Source: an uncultured Muribaculaceae bacterium | Lineage (GTDB): Bacteria > Bacteroidota > Bacteroidia > Bacteroidales > Muribaculaceae | Direction: 5' to 3' | DNA length: 26,715 nucleotides | Assembly: GCA_910584905.1 (NCBI GenBank) | Contig: CAJUCQ010000057.1 | Span: 1 to 26,715 of the forward strand | Part shown: positions 13,683-20,435 of the stretch, piece by piece | Layout: the number at the start of each line of letters is the position of its first letter | Numbering within the stretch: position 1 is the stretch's first letter | Position numbers and translations under genes: made by a program | The notes under the pieces: model-generated | What the model was told of the DNA's origin: nothing | The model's input: only the letters and a program-made list of their open reading frames with translations | Databases searched by the model: none

Positions 13683-14076
13683 CGAAATGAACTTGACTTA
13701 ATTCGTTTGCAAAGGAATGAAGTGCGTTATCAATTTTTTCAATTGTACGAGGAGAAGGATTGCGGTGCCCGGTGATATAGTGAGAGAGCTGTCCTTGTGC
13801 TACACCGGTGATTCTGGATAATCCGGCAAGCGATAGTTTCCCGGCATAATAAGCCAAGAAAGAAGCGACATCGAAGGAAAACTCAAAGCCAAGCCCCGCA
13901 ACTTCTTCAGGAAAGTCTACGCGGAAAGCGTCAACTACGGCCAAAAAATCATCATGAGCCTCTTTTGCAGTCTCACCTTCTCCGATTGCATTAAAATGGA
14001 GATTGTTATCATCCGGCATATATGCGCTATACATACCGTCATTAGCCCGCTCGATAAATACTCTTACAGTTTTCAT
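13678..14076 (-). CDS. hicB: HicB antitoxin
   Basis: The 132-residue antitoxin neutralises HicA and represses its own operon. Residues 1-65 form the partial RNase-H-like HicB fold (VFIERANDGMYSAYMPD ... GEGETAKEAHDDFLAVVD). Residues about 84-125 are an XRE-type helix-turn-helix (LSLAGLSRITGVAQGQLSHYITGHRNPSPRTIEKI) for operator binding. It follows hicA by 53 bp, in the usual toxin-first order. Base composition is more AT-rich than the phage genes, which suggests a separately acquired cassette. The palindromic repeat at the promoter (14,330-14,345) is the likely operator. Confidence 0.92.
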   Translation of the reverse strand: MKTVRVFIERANDGMYSAYMPDDNNLHFNAIGEGETAKEAHDDFLAVVDAFRVDFPEEVAGLGFEFSFDVASFLAYYAGKLSLAGLSRITGVAQGQLSHYITGHRNPSPRTIEKIDNALHSFANELSQVHFV

Positions 14077-14129
14077 ATCTCTTATATTTTTAGGTGAGAG
14101 GAACTGAGGATTCAGCTCCTCTCAGTGTT

Positions 14130-14321
14130 TTACTTTTCAATTCCTGCCGAACGGAGAATGGATTTCAGGGTTCCGGCAGCTACTTCGCGTGTTCCGTGAT
14201 TACTTGTTGTAAACTTTTCTCCGGTTTTAGGATTCAACCACAGCGGGTGTCCCGCTCGTTGCTCATCCAGTTCAATCATTCCGGCTTTTCGGAGGATTTT
14301 GTGGAGTTCTTTGTACTTCAT
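14130..14321 (-). CDS. hicA: HicA toxin (mRNA interferase)
   Basis: The 63-residue toxin of the YcfA/HicA family has a double-stranded-RNA-binding-like fold and cleaves mRNA when HicB is lost. It begins MKYKELHKILRKAGMIEL. The catalytic histidine block is TSNHGTREVAAGTLKSILR, with His42, and the family C terminus IL+xAGI is present. Translation starts at ATG 14,321. The frame is open far upstream, but that part crosses the promoter and is noncoding. Transcription starts near 14,342, so the leader is short. In a phage it may serve addiction or defence against competing phages. Confidence 0.92.
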   Translation of the reverse strand: MKYKELHKILRKAGMIELDEQRAGHPLWLNPKTGEKFTTSNHGTREVAAGTLKSILRSAGIEK

Positions 14322-14329
14322 TTTCGGTC

Positions 14330-14345
14330 TCTGATTAATTAACAC
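14330..14345 (-). repeat. 16-nt inverted repeat, right copy, over the hicAB transcription start
   Basis: This is the exact inverted partner of 13,667-13,682. It lies just downstream of the -7 box of the hicAB promoter, at the expected start point, as an autoregulatory HicB operator would. Confidence 0.8.
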
Positions 14346-14347
14346 TA

Positions 14348-14379
14348 CAAAGTTAATGATATTATTTTTAATATCCAAA
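14348..14379 (-). promoter_or_regulatory. hicAB promoter
   Basis: On the minus strand, TTTG (14,376-14,379), a 20-bp AT-rich spacer and TAACTTTG (14,348-14,355) are a full Bacteroidetes consensus match. Confidence 0.85.
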
Positions 14380-14784
14380 TAAATCAGCAAAAAAATATCG
14401 AAAAATGTAATATTTTTTTTCAAGAGGCGGGCCATCTCGCGCTTTTTTCCGTCAGCGGCAACCATTACCCTGAGCGTAATCGCCGAGGCGAGGATTTCAT
14501 GTTCTTTCAGTTTTGAAAACTGAGGTTCGTTTCGGGCGGAAAGTGCGGTAAAAACGCCCGAATTTCGCTTGCGTGCGCCCGAAAAACGGGAAAAACGGGG
14601 TAAAATTTTGGTGATGATTTTCGGAAATATGTGAAAACCAAGTAAATGAATCGGGCAAAAACCGAAAACGGGCAAAATGTGCGTCTCCGCAGGCAGCGAG
14701 CCGCTCAGAATGCGGGCGGTAATTACCCTTCGGCACGAGTGAAATGTGAGCGGGGCGGGGGATTGTAACGCGCTGAACGACAAA
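14380..14784. other. Gene-free stretch between large terminase and hicAB
   Basis: About 400 bp hold no credible complete gene. They contain a 17-nt palindrome TCAGTTTTGAAAACTGA (14,507-14,523) and a GGTAATTACC copy (14,718-14,727) of the operator-like palindrome seen at 19,433. Several TTTTGCCCG and CGGGCGTTTTT motifs resemble the terminator part of the two leaders. The minus strand from about 14,521 to 14,421 encodes KEHEILASAITLRVMVAADG and KKREMARLLKKN without a start codon, which looks like a helix-turn-helix gene fragment. AT content rises sharply at 14,421, where the hicAB segment begins. Confidence 0.5.
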
Positions 14785-14817
14785 GCCCCGACGCAATGGA
14801 GAGAGAAGCGTCGGGGC
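14785..14817 (-). terminator. Terminator hairpin after the large terminase
   Basis: A perfect 10-bp stem GCCCCGACGC/GCGTCGGGGC (14,808-14,817 and 14,785-14,794) with a 13-nt loop lies 30 bp past the terminase stop. Only three T residues follow on the minus strand, so it may be a weak terminator. Confidence 0.6.
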
Positions 14818-14846
14818 GAAATTACCGAGGTAATCCGGGGGTGGAT

Positions 14847-16577
14847 TTACTTTCCCAAATTTTTAGCGGCCCACTCATCGGCGAGTGCGTCGCCTCCGGA
14901 ATTACCGGTGGGCTCCGGACGCGCGGCGGCGAGCCAGTCGGAGCGCATAGCGAGGTATTTGAAAGCGTCGGAGAAATTGGTCGACAACTTCGGGAGCTTC
15001 TTGAGGTCGAGTTTCTCGGAGCGCTTCACCTTAACGACGAGCTTGACGCCGTGCCGGTATTTCACCTCCTGTTTTGCGAGCTCGATAGACGACACGAGCT
15101 CGGCGCAGTTTACGGCATCGACGAGCAGGCGGGGCAAGCGCCGGTTGTCGCCCCGCATGAAAGAGAGCATAAAATAATACTCGGCGTTTTGCCGGATTAC
15201 GGCCTGCCCGCGCGACATCAGCACGACCGTCCATCCCGTGCGTTGACCGTCGGCGTCGAACTCAACGGCCTTTTTAAATTCGCCGGCGGAGTCCTTGCCC
15301 TGTTTGCGGTAGTTGTTGCCGGCGCGGTCGTAGAAAAGAAAAAGCTTCCGGCAACGATGGGAGGCGAAGAAATTGAGGAACTGGTCGGCGAGCTCGCGCA
15401 TCCATGCGGGCGGCAGCTCGTAAAAATTCTTGTGTATTCGGTATGTGGCCGGGCCGTCGGGCTGGGCGATAATGAGCGAGAGCATGTTTCCGAAGTCCAT
15501 TCCCCCCTCGAGAGGTCGGTCGGGGTCGAGGAATCGAAGCTCGGAAGAATTGAAAGCCGGAGCGCCGGAGCGCGTTGCGTCGGAGTACTTGTGCTCCTCG
15601 CCGAATAAGATATAGAACCTCGACGAGCGGCGCACGCCCGGGCGCATACCCACGACCGATTTCATGAACTCATGATGCTCAAGGGCGCCGTTATATAGAC
15701 GCCGGGCGTAATCGAGCGTGAGAATATCAATATTAGCGAAGCTCGAAAGATTGACAAAGAACGTTTGCCCTCGCCTCAATTTGCGGAGGCCCTCGTCATA
15801 GTAGGCGATTTTTTGTTCGAGGCGCGCTATTTTAGCCAAGTCAGGACGTTCGGCGGTGTTTGCCCGAGCGAGCTTGACAAGATACGAATTCCGGACGGAG
15901 GCGGCCTGAATGATGCGCACAATCATCTCGGGGTCCATTTCGGCGGCGTATCTGAAGAACCAGTCGAATTCGCCCTCGGTGACGTCGGGCATATCGGTGG
16001 TAATTGTTACACCGCCGTAGAGGTGAGAGGCGCCGTAGGTGATGGCATCGCCGCGCAACACGGGCATAACACGAGCGGCGCGGGCATCGGAAGCGAATTT
16101 AGCCTCGTCGAAAAAGAGGTGCGCCACGCTTTTGCCGGCGAGGAGGGATGGGCTGTCGAGCGAGCCCAAGAAAAGCACGCAACCGTTCCAAAAAGAGTAG
16201 GTGTATTTATAATCGTTGACGATTACTGAGCAACGGTCGCTCCACTCCTTCGGGGGTCTTTTCCCCTTGACGTAGTGAATCCCGTCGACGAGTCCGCCGT
16301 GGATTCTCCATCCGTTTTGGACCGCGGGCATGATATTATTAACGAGGTTAGTGTAAGTGTCGGCCACGATAGCCAAAGGCGCGCCGGGCATGGAGTTTAT
16401 ACACGAGATTATGCGCCGGGCAATAATCACGGTACTTTTGGCGGTGCCTCGTCCGGCGACGGCTATAAAGTTGGTCGTATCTACCCAATCGGTGAGCGTT
16501 TGAAGCGATGCGGCGTATCTTACGTCGACATTGTCGCCGGCCTCGTCAATCAGTTTCGTCGGCAAATTCTTTGACAT
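14847..16577 (-). CDS. terL: Terminase large subunit
   Basis: The 576-residue packaging motor has an N-terminal ATPase: Walker A AGRGTAKST at residues 41-49 (Lys47) and Walker B HLFFDEAKF with Asp157-Glu158. The C-terminal RNase-H-like nuclease has three acidic positions in GGMDFGNMLSLII, LFYDRAGNN and NFSDAFKYL. It cuts concatemers and pumps DNA into the prohead. ATG 16,577 (MSKNLPTK) is preferred over an upstream TTG, and it overlaps the preceding gene by 32 bp. It is full length and appears intact. The hairpin at 14,785-14,817 follows. Confidence 0.95.
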   Translation of the reverse strand: MSKNLPTKLIDEAGDNVDVRYAASLQTLTDWVDTTNFIAVAGRGTAKSTVIIARRIISCINSMPGAPLAIVADTYTNLVNNIMPAVQNGWRIHGGLVDGIHYVKGKRPPKEWSDRCSVIVNDYKYTYSFWNGCVLFLGSLDSPSLLAGKSVAHLFFDEAKFASDARAARVMPVLRGDAITYGASHLYGGVTITTDMPDVTEGEFDWFFRYAAEMDPEMIVRIIQAASVRNSYLVKLARANTAERPDLAKIARLEQKIAYYDEGLRKLRRGQTFFVNLSSFANIDILTLDYARRLYNGALEHHEFMKSVVGMRPGVRRSSRFYILFGEEHKYSDATRSGAPAFNSSELRFLDPDRPLEGGMDFGNMLSLIIAQPDGPATYRIHKNFYELPPAWMRELADQFLNFFASHRCRKLFLFYDRAGNNYRKQGKDSAGEFKKAVEFDADGQRTGWTVVLMSRGQAVIRQNAEYYFMLSFMRGDNRRLPRLLVDAVNCAELVSSIELAKQEVKYRHGVKLVVKVKRSEKLDLKKLPKLSTNFSDAFKYLAMRSDWLAAARPEPTGNSGGDALADEWAAKNLGK

Positions 16578-17223
16578 CGTCAATCATTCGTTTCAAGATA
16601 TTTTTCTTTTCGATTCCGGCATCCTCTTTGGCCCTCAGGCGCACAATATCGGGGACGTCCGGGAGCGCGTCGATAAAGGCCTCCAGCTCTTTGCGGTCCG
16701 GGGCCGGAGCACCGAGCGCCTTGGCGTCGGCGGTATAGATAATCGTTGTTTTCGGCTCAAGCAATTCGGCGGGGATTTCCGGAGCGGCCTCGTCGAAGCA
16801 CCCGCGGAGTTTTGCGGCATCGGCCAGCAGGGCGCGTCCCTCCCTGAAGCGCGCGGATGCAAAAGCGAGGTCGGCCATTTTTTCGAGTTTTTCGGCATAA
16901 AGATTGGCCCAAGCCCGCGGAGTTACGGTGGAGTCCGCGTAAAAGAAATTGATTGCATCGTCGTATATCCGACGCGCCATCCAGTCGGAGAGGTCATACG
17001 ACGACTTGAGTAATTTTATAATTCCGGCTTTTGTGACGATACGCCGTCCGCCGGGCAAAATCATACGCGCACGGAGACCGCGCACCAGCTCCATGAGCGA
17101 GAAGTATTCGCGCTCCGGCGGCGTGAGAGCATCGAGGTCACCGGTGGCAAGAATTCGGTTGATTTGATTAAGATCAATGCGTTCGAAGTCTATTCGCGAG
17201 GGTTTACGGGTCAAATTCATCAT
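16546..17223 (-). CDS. Unknown packaging-module protein
   Basis: The 225-residue, mainly helical protein lies between the small-terminase candidate and the large terminase and overlaps both. It begins MMNLTRKPSRIDFERIDLNQ and contains LTPPEREYFSLMELVRGLRARM and a long helical middle. The C terminus is basic-acidic (AGIEKKNILKRMIDDVKEFADE). Its place suggests a second small-terminase component or a packaging accessory. ATG 17,223 or 17,220 can start it. No known motif is visible. Confidence 0.6.
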   Translation of the reverse strand: MMNLTRKPSRIDFERIDLNQINRILATGDLDALTPPEREYFSLMELVRGLRARMILPGGRRIVTKAGIIKLLKSSYDLSDWMARRIYDDAINFFYADSTVTPRAWANLYAEKLEKMADLAFASARFREGRALLADAAKLRGCFDEAAPEIPAELLEPKTTIIYTADAKALGAPAPDRKELEAFIDALPDVPDIVRLRAKEDAGIEKKNILKRMIDDVKEFADETD

Positions 17224-17557
17224 CGTCCATGTTTTCCATAAAAGCCCGGAGGCGATTTTGCTCCTGAATTTTCTGAAGCGTTTTTACAGCGTCGATATTA
17301 CCGGCCTGAGCTGCGGCGAGGAGTTTAAGCTGCGGCGAGGACTCACACAGTGCGCGGCCTTCGTCAAAGAGGCGGGCCACAGGAGAACCGGGAATCTTTG
17401 CGAGGGCCGAGAATGCGGCGGCATTTTCCGGGGTCAATTCCAGCGCGGCGGCGATTTTTTGAGGAGAGAGCCCCACTCCGGCGAGGCGCCGCACGTCGTC
17501 GTGGAGTTCTTCCGGGACAATTGAGCCTGCGAGGTCGGCAGGTTTGTCGGCATTCAT
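17204..17557 (-). CDS. Putative terminase small subunit
   Basis: The 117-residue protein has a helix-turn-helix-like N-terminal half (PEELHDDVRRLAGVGLSPQKIAAALELTPENAAAF). A C-terminal helical segment (LLAAAQAGNIDAVKTLQKIQEQNRLR) resembles the oligomerisation part of small terminase subunits, which recognise pac or cos DNA. Start and stop overlap both neighbours (ATGA at 17,554-17,557). Length and position just upstream of the terminase genes support the call. The gene at 16,546-17,223 is the alternative candidate. Confidence 0.55.
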   Translation of the reverse strand: MNADKPADLAGSIVPEELHDDVRRLAGVGLSPQKIAAALELTPENAAAFSALAKIPGSPVARLFDEGRALCESSPQLKLLAAAQAGNIDAVKTLQKIQEQNRLRAFMENMDDDEFDP

Positions 17558-18414
17558 GACGGCGAAAGGCTTTTAACGATTTGCATTTCCCTCGGGCTGA
17601 GCGTCATCTTTTCCGCGGCTGCTCTTTCCGCGGCTGCTCTTTCCGCGGCGGCTTTTTCCGCGGCGGCTTTTTCCGCGGCTGCTCTTTCTGCGGCTGCTCT
17701 TTCTGCGGCGGCTTTTTCCGCGGCTGCTCTTTCCGAAATAAGGAAGCCGGCGCCGTAAAGCCCCACTTTATAATTGTCGATTTTTCGAATAAAGTGGCAT
17801 TCAGCCAAAGGAATCTTTAAACTTGCATGCAATGAAAGCGCATGCAATTTTGCGGACGAGATAACATTGTCGGGGTAATAAATTCTTTTCCGAGCTTTGA
17901 CGGGATTAATGCTCTTTGTGCATTGGTTTATCATCCGCGTAAGCTCGTTGCACACATGGATATGCGGCTCGTCGGGGATGTTTGTGACAAACGAGGTAGG
18001 GATTGTAGCTCCGTTTTCGTAGACTATCTTTGTATAGCATACAATGAAGCTTATCCCGGAGATTGTGCCTGATGCTTCGAAAAGCGTGAGCGTCGGCGCA
18101 AAGAGGAAAAACCTGATGCCCTTGTCGTTATAAAATCGAACGATTTTTGTGAGAATAGAAAACGGCGGATTATCGACAACGACACAGCCTTCGGGGTATT
18201 CATGGTTTTCGTAGTCGCCTCCGGGGAAAAACGGGCGCACGACTTCCCGCCCCTCAAGCGGAATAATATTTTTATCGACCCAGTCGCGAACCACGTTGTA
18301 GATTTCGGGCGGCGTGTAGCAGTCGTCCGTGGTTTTCTTGGGCTTGAATTTATCGACAAAGGCGTCATAGTCCTCAAGTTTTTGCGTGCGCTTGTTAACG
18401 GCAATTTCAGGCAT
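17554..18414 (-). CDS. Putative DNA N6-adenine methyltransferase with C-terminal AAAE[K/R] repeats
   Basis: The 286-residue protein has the amino-methyltransferase motif IV DNPPFS (residues 81-86) after a VRPFFPGGDYEN segment and an upstream CYTPPEIYNVV block, a layout seen in phage methyltransferase-like proteins. The usual FxGxG cofactor motif is not evident, so activity is uncertain. Residues about 229-268 are eight perfect five-residue repeats, AAAE followed by Lys or Arg. They form a charged single helix and are encoded by a 120-bp array. The tail ends MTLSPREMQIVKSLSPS. It may protect phage DNA from restriction or mark packaging sites. It overlaps genes on both sides. Confidence 0.65.
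   Translation of the reverse strand: MPEIAVNKRTQKLEDYDAFVDKFKPKKTTDDCYTPPEIYNVVRDWVDKNIIPLEGREVVRPFFPGGDYENHEYPEGCVVVDNPPFSILTKIVRFYNDKGIRFFLFAPTLTLFEASGTISGISFIVCYTKIVYENGATIPTSFVTNIPDEPHIHVCNELTRMINQCTKSINPVKARKRIYYPDNVISSAKLHALSLHASLKIPLAECHFIRKIDNYKVGLYGAGFLISERAAAEKAAAERAAAERAAAEKAAAEKAAAERAAAERAAAEKMTLSPREMQIVKSLSPS
17611..17730. repeat. Eight tandem 15-bp units within the methyltransferase-like gene
   Basis: The array encodes (R/K)AAAE eight times. Units differ only at synonymous sites and at the Lys/Arg codon (order R K R R K K R R, then a K). The 15-bp period keeps the frame, so copy-number change would alter helix length only. Confidence 0.9.
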
Positions 18415-18625
18415 AAGAATTTAAAATAGAGGTGATGCGTTCAATTTTCAAATTAATGGCGTTTAGCTGATGGGCGGCCTCGGAGCGGTCGCAGGGATGG
18501 GCCGAGGCGCGGCGGGCGAAATTCTCGAAATACTCGCGTTTCTTCGAGAGGCGGAGCAAATCGGCGTTCAATTTTTTTTTCTGCGCTCGATTTCGGCCTC
18601 GACTGAAGCGCGGATTTCGGTCCAT
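18407..18625 (-). CDS. Short helical ORF, possible frameshift extension of the upstream gene
   Basis: The frame is open from 18,625, but the segment with good protein character is KKKLNADLLRLSKKREYF to the end at 18,407. It continues smoothly from the coiled coil of the preceding protein. It lies in the -1 frame and joins it at nine consecutive A residues (18,572-18,580 as T on the plus strand). It could be made by -1 ribosomal slippage, by transcriptional slippage, or from the TTG that overlaps the upstream stop. A true ATG within the credible part is absent. Either way, the ~55 C-terminal residues look like real protein. Confidence 0.5.
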   Translation of the reverse strand: MDRNPRFSRGRNRAQKKKLNADLLRLSKKREYFENFARRASAHPCDRSEAAHQLNAINLKIERITSILNSYA

Positions 18626-19398
18626 TTAGCTACGGCCTCGTCGGCCGAGGACGTGTCAGCGTGTTCGGCTTCGGCCTTGGCCCGTCGGGATGTTGCTTTT
18701 GAAAGATTAGCCCGGGCGCTGTTAAGCTTCTTAAGCAAATCAATATCGGAGACGTCGGCGAGGTCTTCGCGGCGACGCTCCTCCCGGAAGAAGCGGGCCT
18801 TTCCCAAAATCTTGTGATTTTCCTTGTAGAAAGTCAGTTCGTCCCAAATTTCACGGTTATCGATGTATTTTTCCACGACCTCCCTTGCTTGCTCGAGAGC
18901 GGCCGCGGCGTCTTGGTCGGGAATTTCCTGAAGCCGGGCAAAAGCCTCCTTATAGTTTGCGAAAGCCGAGAACATATCGCTGACGAGAATTTTCAGCACG
19001 TCGGGGCAGTCAGGCTCCTTCAGGAACGGGAATTTGTCACGAAAACGAATCATACGAAGCACCGGATCCGGAGCGGCCTTATAATTTTCGTGAGCCTCGT
19101 CGAGTTTAACCTGAACACGGATAGGCGGCTCCGCATCGGCCTCGGGCGTCACGTTGCGAGCTTTAGCCTTGGGCGCGCGAGCCAGACGGGGCAAAGCCCG
19201 GAACTCGTCGACGCCGATGCCCGCAATCTTGCGCAACTCCTCGGCCAGCAGCTCGCGTGAGAACTGCGAATCGTCGACGGCAAAACGGCGCTTCAACATT
19301 CGATTGTGTCCGAAGCGTTCGTATAGCCGCACTCCCTCCTGAAAGTCCCTCGGGCCGGAGAGATATTCCCGAATTTCATTTTTAATCGAACTTGTCAT
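18568..19398 (-). CDS. Coiled-coil protein, possible tail assembly chaperone
   Basis: The 276-residue protein begins MTSSIKNEIREYLSG at ATG 19,398, just after a good promoter. It is helical throughout. The last 70 residues (DIDLLKKLNSARANLSKATSRRAKAEAEHADT to IERRKKN) form a coiled coil. It stops in a run of nine A residues beside an ORF in the -1 frame. In many siphoviruses the gene after the tail tube is a chaperone with a -1 frameshift product, and that is its place here. However, it is longer than typical and lies far from the tape measure. No sequence family is recognised. Confidence 0.55.
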   Translation of the reverse strand: MTSSIKNEIREYLSGPRDFQEGVRLYERFGHNRMLKRRFAVDDSQFSRELLAEELRKIAGIGVDEFRALPRLARAPKAKARNVTPEADAEPPIRVQVKLDEAHENYKAAPDPVLRMIRFRDKFPFLKEPDCPDVLKILVSDMFSAFANYKEAFARLQEIPDQDAAAALEQAREVVEKYIDNREIWDELTFYKENHKILGKARFFREERRREDLADVSDIDLLKKLNSARANLSKATSRRAKAEAEHADTSSADEAVAKWTEIRASVEAEIERRKKN

Positions 19399-19420
19399 AA
19401 TAGAGCAATAAATAACACTG

Positions 19421-19451
19421 CAAAAATAAAAAGCGGTAATTACCGCCCAAA
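19421..19451 (-). promoter_or_regulatory. Packaging-unit promoter with a palindromic operator in its spacer
   Basis: On the minus strand, TTTG (19,448-19,451), a 19-bp spacer and TATTTTTG (19,421-19,428) form a good Bacteroidetes promoter. The spacer contains a perfect 14-bp palindrome GCGGTAATTACCGC (19,433-19,446). Its placement between the two boxes suits a dimeric repressor or activator. Confidence 0.7.
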
Positions 19452-19458
19452 AGACAAA

Positions 19459-19487
19459 CAAGCCCGAACCGTCGCGGCCCGGGCTTG
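19459..19487 (-). terminator. Terminator after the tail tube gene
   Basis: On the minus strand, CAAGCCCG (19,480-19,487) pairs with CGGGCTTG (19,459-19,466), followed by TTTGTCTTTT. It separates the capsid/tail-tube unit from the packaging unit. Confidence 0.7.
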
Positions 19488-19549
19488 CATCTGCATACTG
19501 ATGAGCAAAAAAGAAAACAATTAACAAACCAAATTACAAACAAACTTAA

Positions 19550-20356
19550 TCAAGCCGGAGTGTATCGGCTTTGTTCAATCCAGACGAGTTTATCCTCCTC
19601 CGACTCGAAGGCTCGGAGAGTGATTTGGGCGCCGTCCGAAGCAACGAAAGGCTTTCCGCGGCGGAGCAATATACCCTCGGAGTGAGAGACTGTCGGCGCT
19701 GTTCCGGCGATGCCGAGAAGCGTGACGAGAGCACCGTGAGCGCCGCCCTCGATAGAGTCGATAACGGCTTCGCCGGCGCTGAGCTGATACTGTCCCTCGG
19801 CGACGAAATCGACCGTCTTGGCCGAAGCATCGACCACGGCGACGGGTTCTTCCTCGGGGATTGAGCCTCGATAGATGCCTATTTCATCGCCGGGGCTAAT
19901 CTGCGCGAACGTAAATTCGTTAGCGTTGCTTTCGTTGTTGCCGGTGTAGGCCGTCGTCATGCGGCAAGGATTGCAGGGCGTGCCGATAATGTCGGCGTCC
20001 TTTCCCGAGCAATAACGCGCGATTACGATAAATTTGCGGTTAGTGCTGTTCTGCTTGAACTCACGCACCTCCTGCCCGTTGCCGGGATGGCGGAACACGA
20101 GCTGCGGCTGAAAGCCCACTTGGTCGGGGTCGCCCTCGGCGTTGCTTGTAATAGCAAAGGTGCCGGGCGTGCCGTAGACCGTTATGCCGTAACGCCCGGG
20201 CTTCATGATGATGTCTTCGGGGATAACGATCCCTTTATCGTCGCGCGGCGGGAAGAAGGCGAGGTCGTCGACGTCGAGAAGCGTGACGGAGTCGCGCATC
20301 TGAATAGGCAGACCGGGATTGCCCTCGGCTCGTTTTACTGATTTCTTGAAATACAT
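19550..20356 (-). CDS. Probable major tail tube protein with C-terminal accessory domain
   Basis: The 268-residue protein begins MYFKKSVKRAEGNPGLPIQM. Residues about 110-180 (RKFIVIARYCSGKDADIIGTPCNPCRMTTAYTG ... NEFTFAQISPGDEIGIYRGS) resemble tail tube proteins of Bacteroidales phages, which polymerise around the tape measure. Residues about 183-268 form a beta-rich domain (AVIDSIEGGAHGALVTLLGI ... GAQITL ... KLVWIEQSR). It is homologous by eye to two tandem domains at the C terminus of the capsid protein next door. An internal stem-loop precedes it and a terminator follows. A capsid decoration or cement protein is the main alternative. Confidence 0.55.
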   Translation of the reverse strand: MYFKKSVKRAEGNPGLPIQMRDSVTLLDVDDLAFFPPRDDKGIVIPEDIIMKPGRYGITVYGTPGTFAITSNAEGDPDQVGFQPQLVFRHPGNGQEVREFKQNSTNRKFIVIARYCSGKDADIIGTPCNPCRMTTAYTGNNESNANEFTFAQISPGDEIGIYRGSIPEEEPVAVVDASAKTVDFVAEGQYQLSAGEAVIDSIEGGAHGALVTLLGIAGTAPTVSHSEGILLRRGKPFVASDGAQITLRAFESEEDKLVWIEQSRYTPA

Positions 20357-20392
20357 ATACTTAAAAAGTTAAAGCGTTAGTAGAGGTTTAAA

Positions 20393-20430
20393 GCGAGGCC
20401 CGGCCGTAGCGGGACAGTTCCGGGCCTCGC
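20393..20430 (-). promoter_or_regulatory. Strong stem-loop between capsid and tail tube genes
   Basis: A perfect 11-bp GC-rich stem (20,393-20,403 with 20,420-20,430) encloses a 16-nt loop. It starts 5 bp past the capsid stop. Only TTT follows on the minus strand, so it is more likely a partial terminator or RNA-stability element that sets the capsid-to-tail-tube ratio. Confidence 0.65.
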
Positions 20431-20435
20431 GTGGT

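Noticed and set aside
14322..14783. A long N-terminal extension of hicA
   Set aside because: It crosses the consensus hicAB promoter, and known HicA proteins are about 60 residues long and begin at this ATG.
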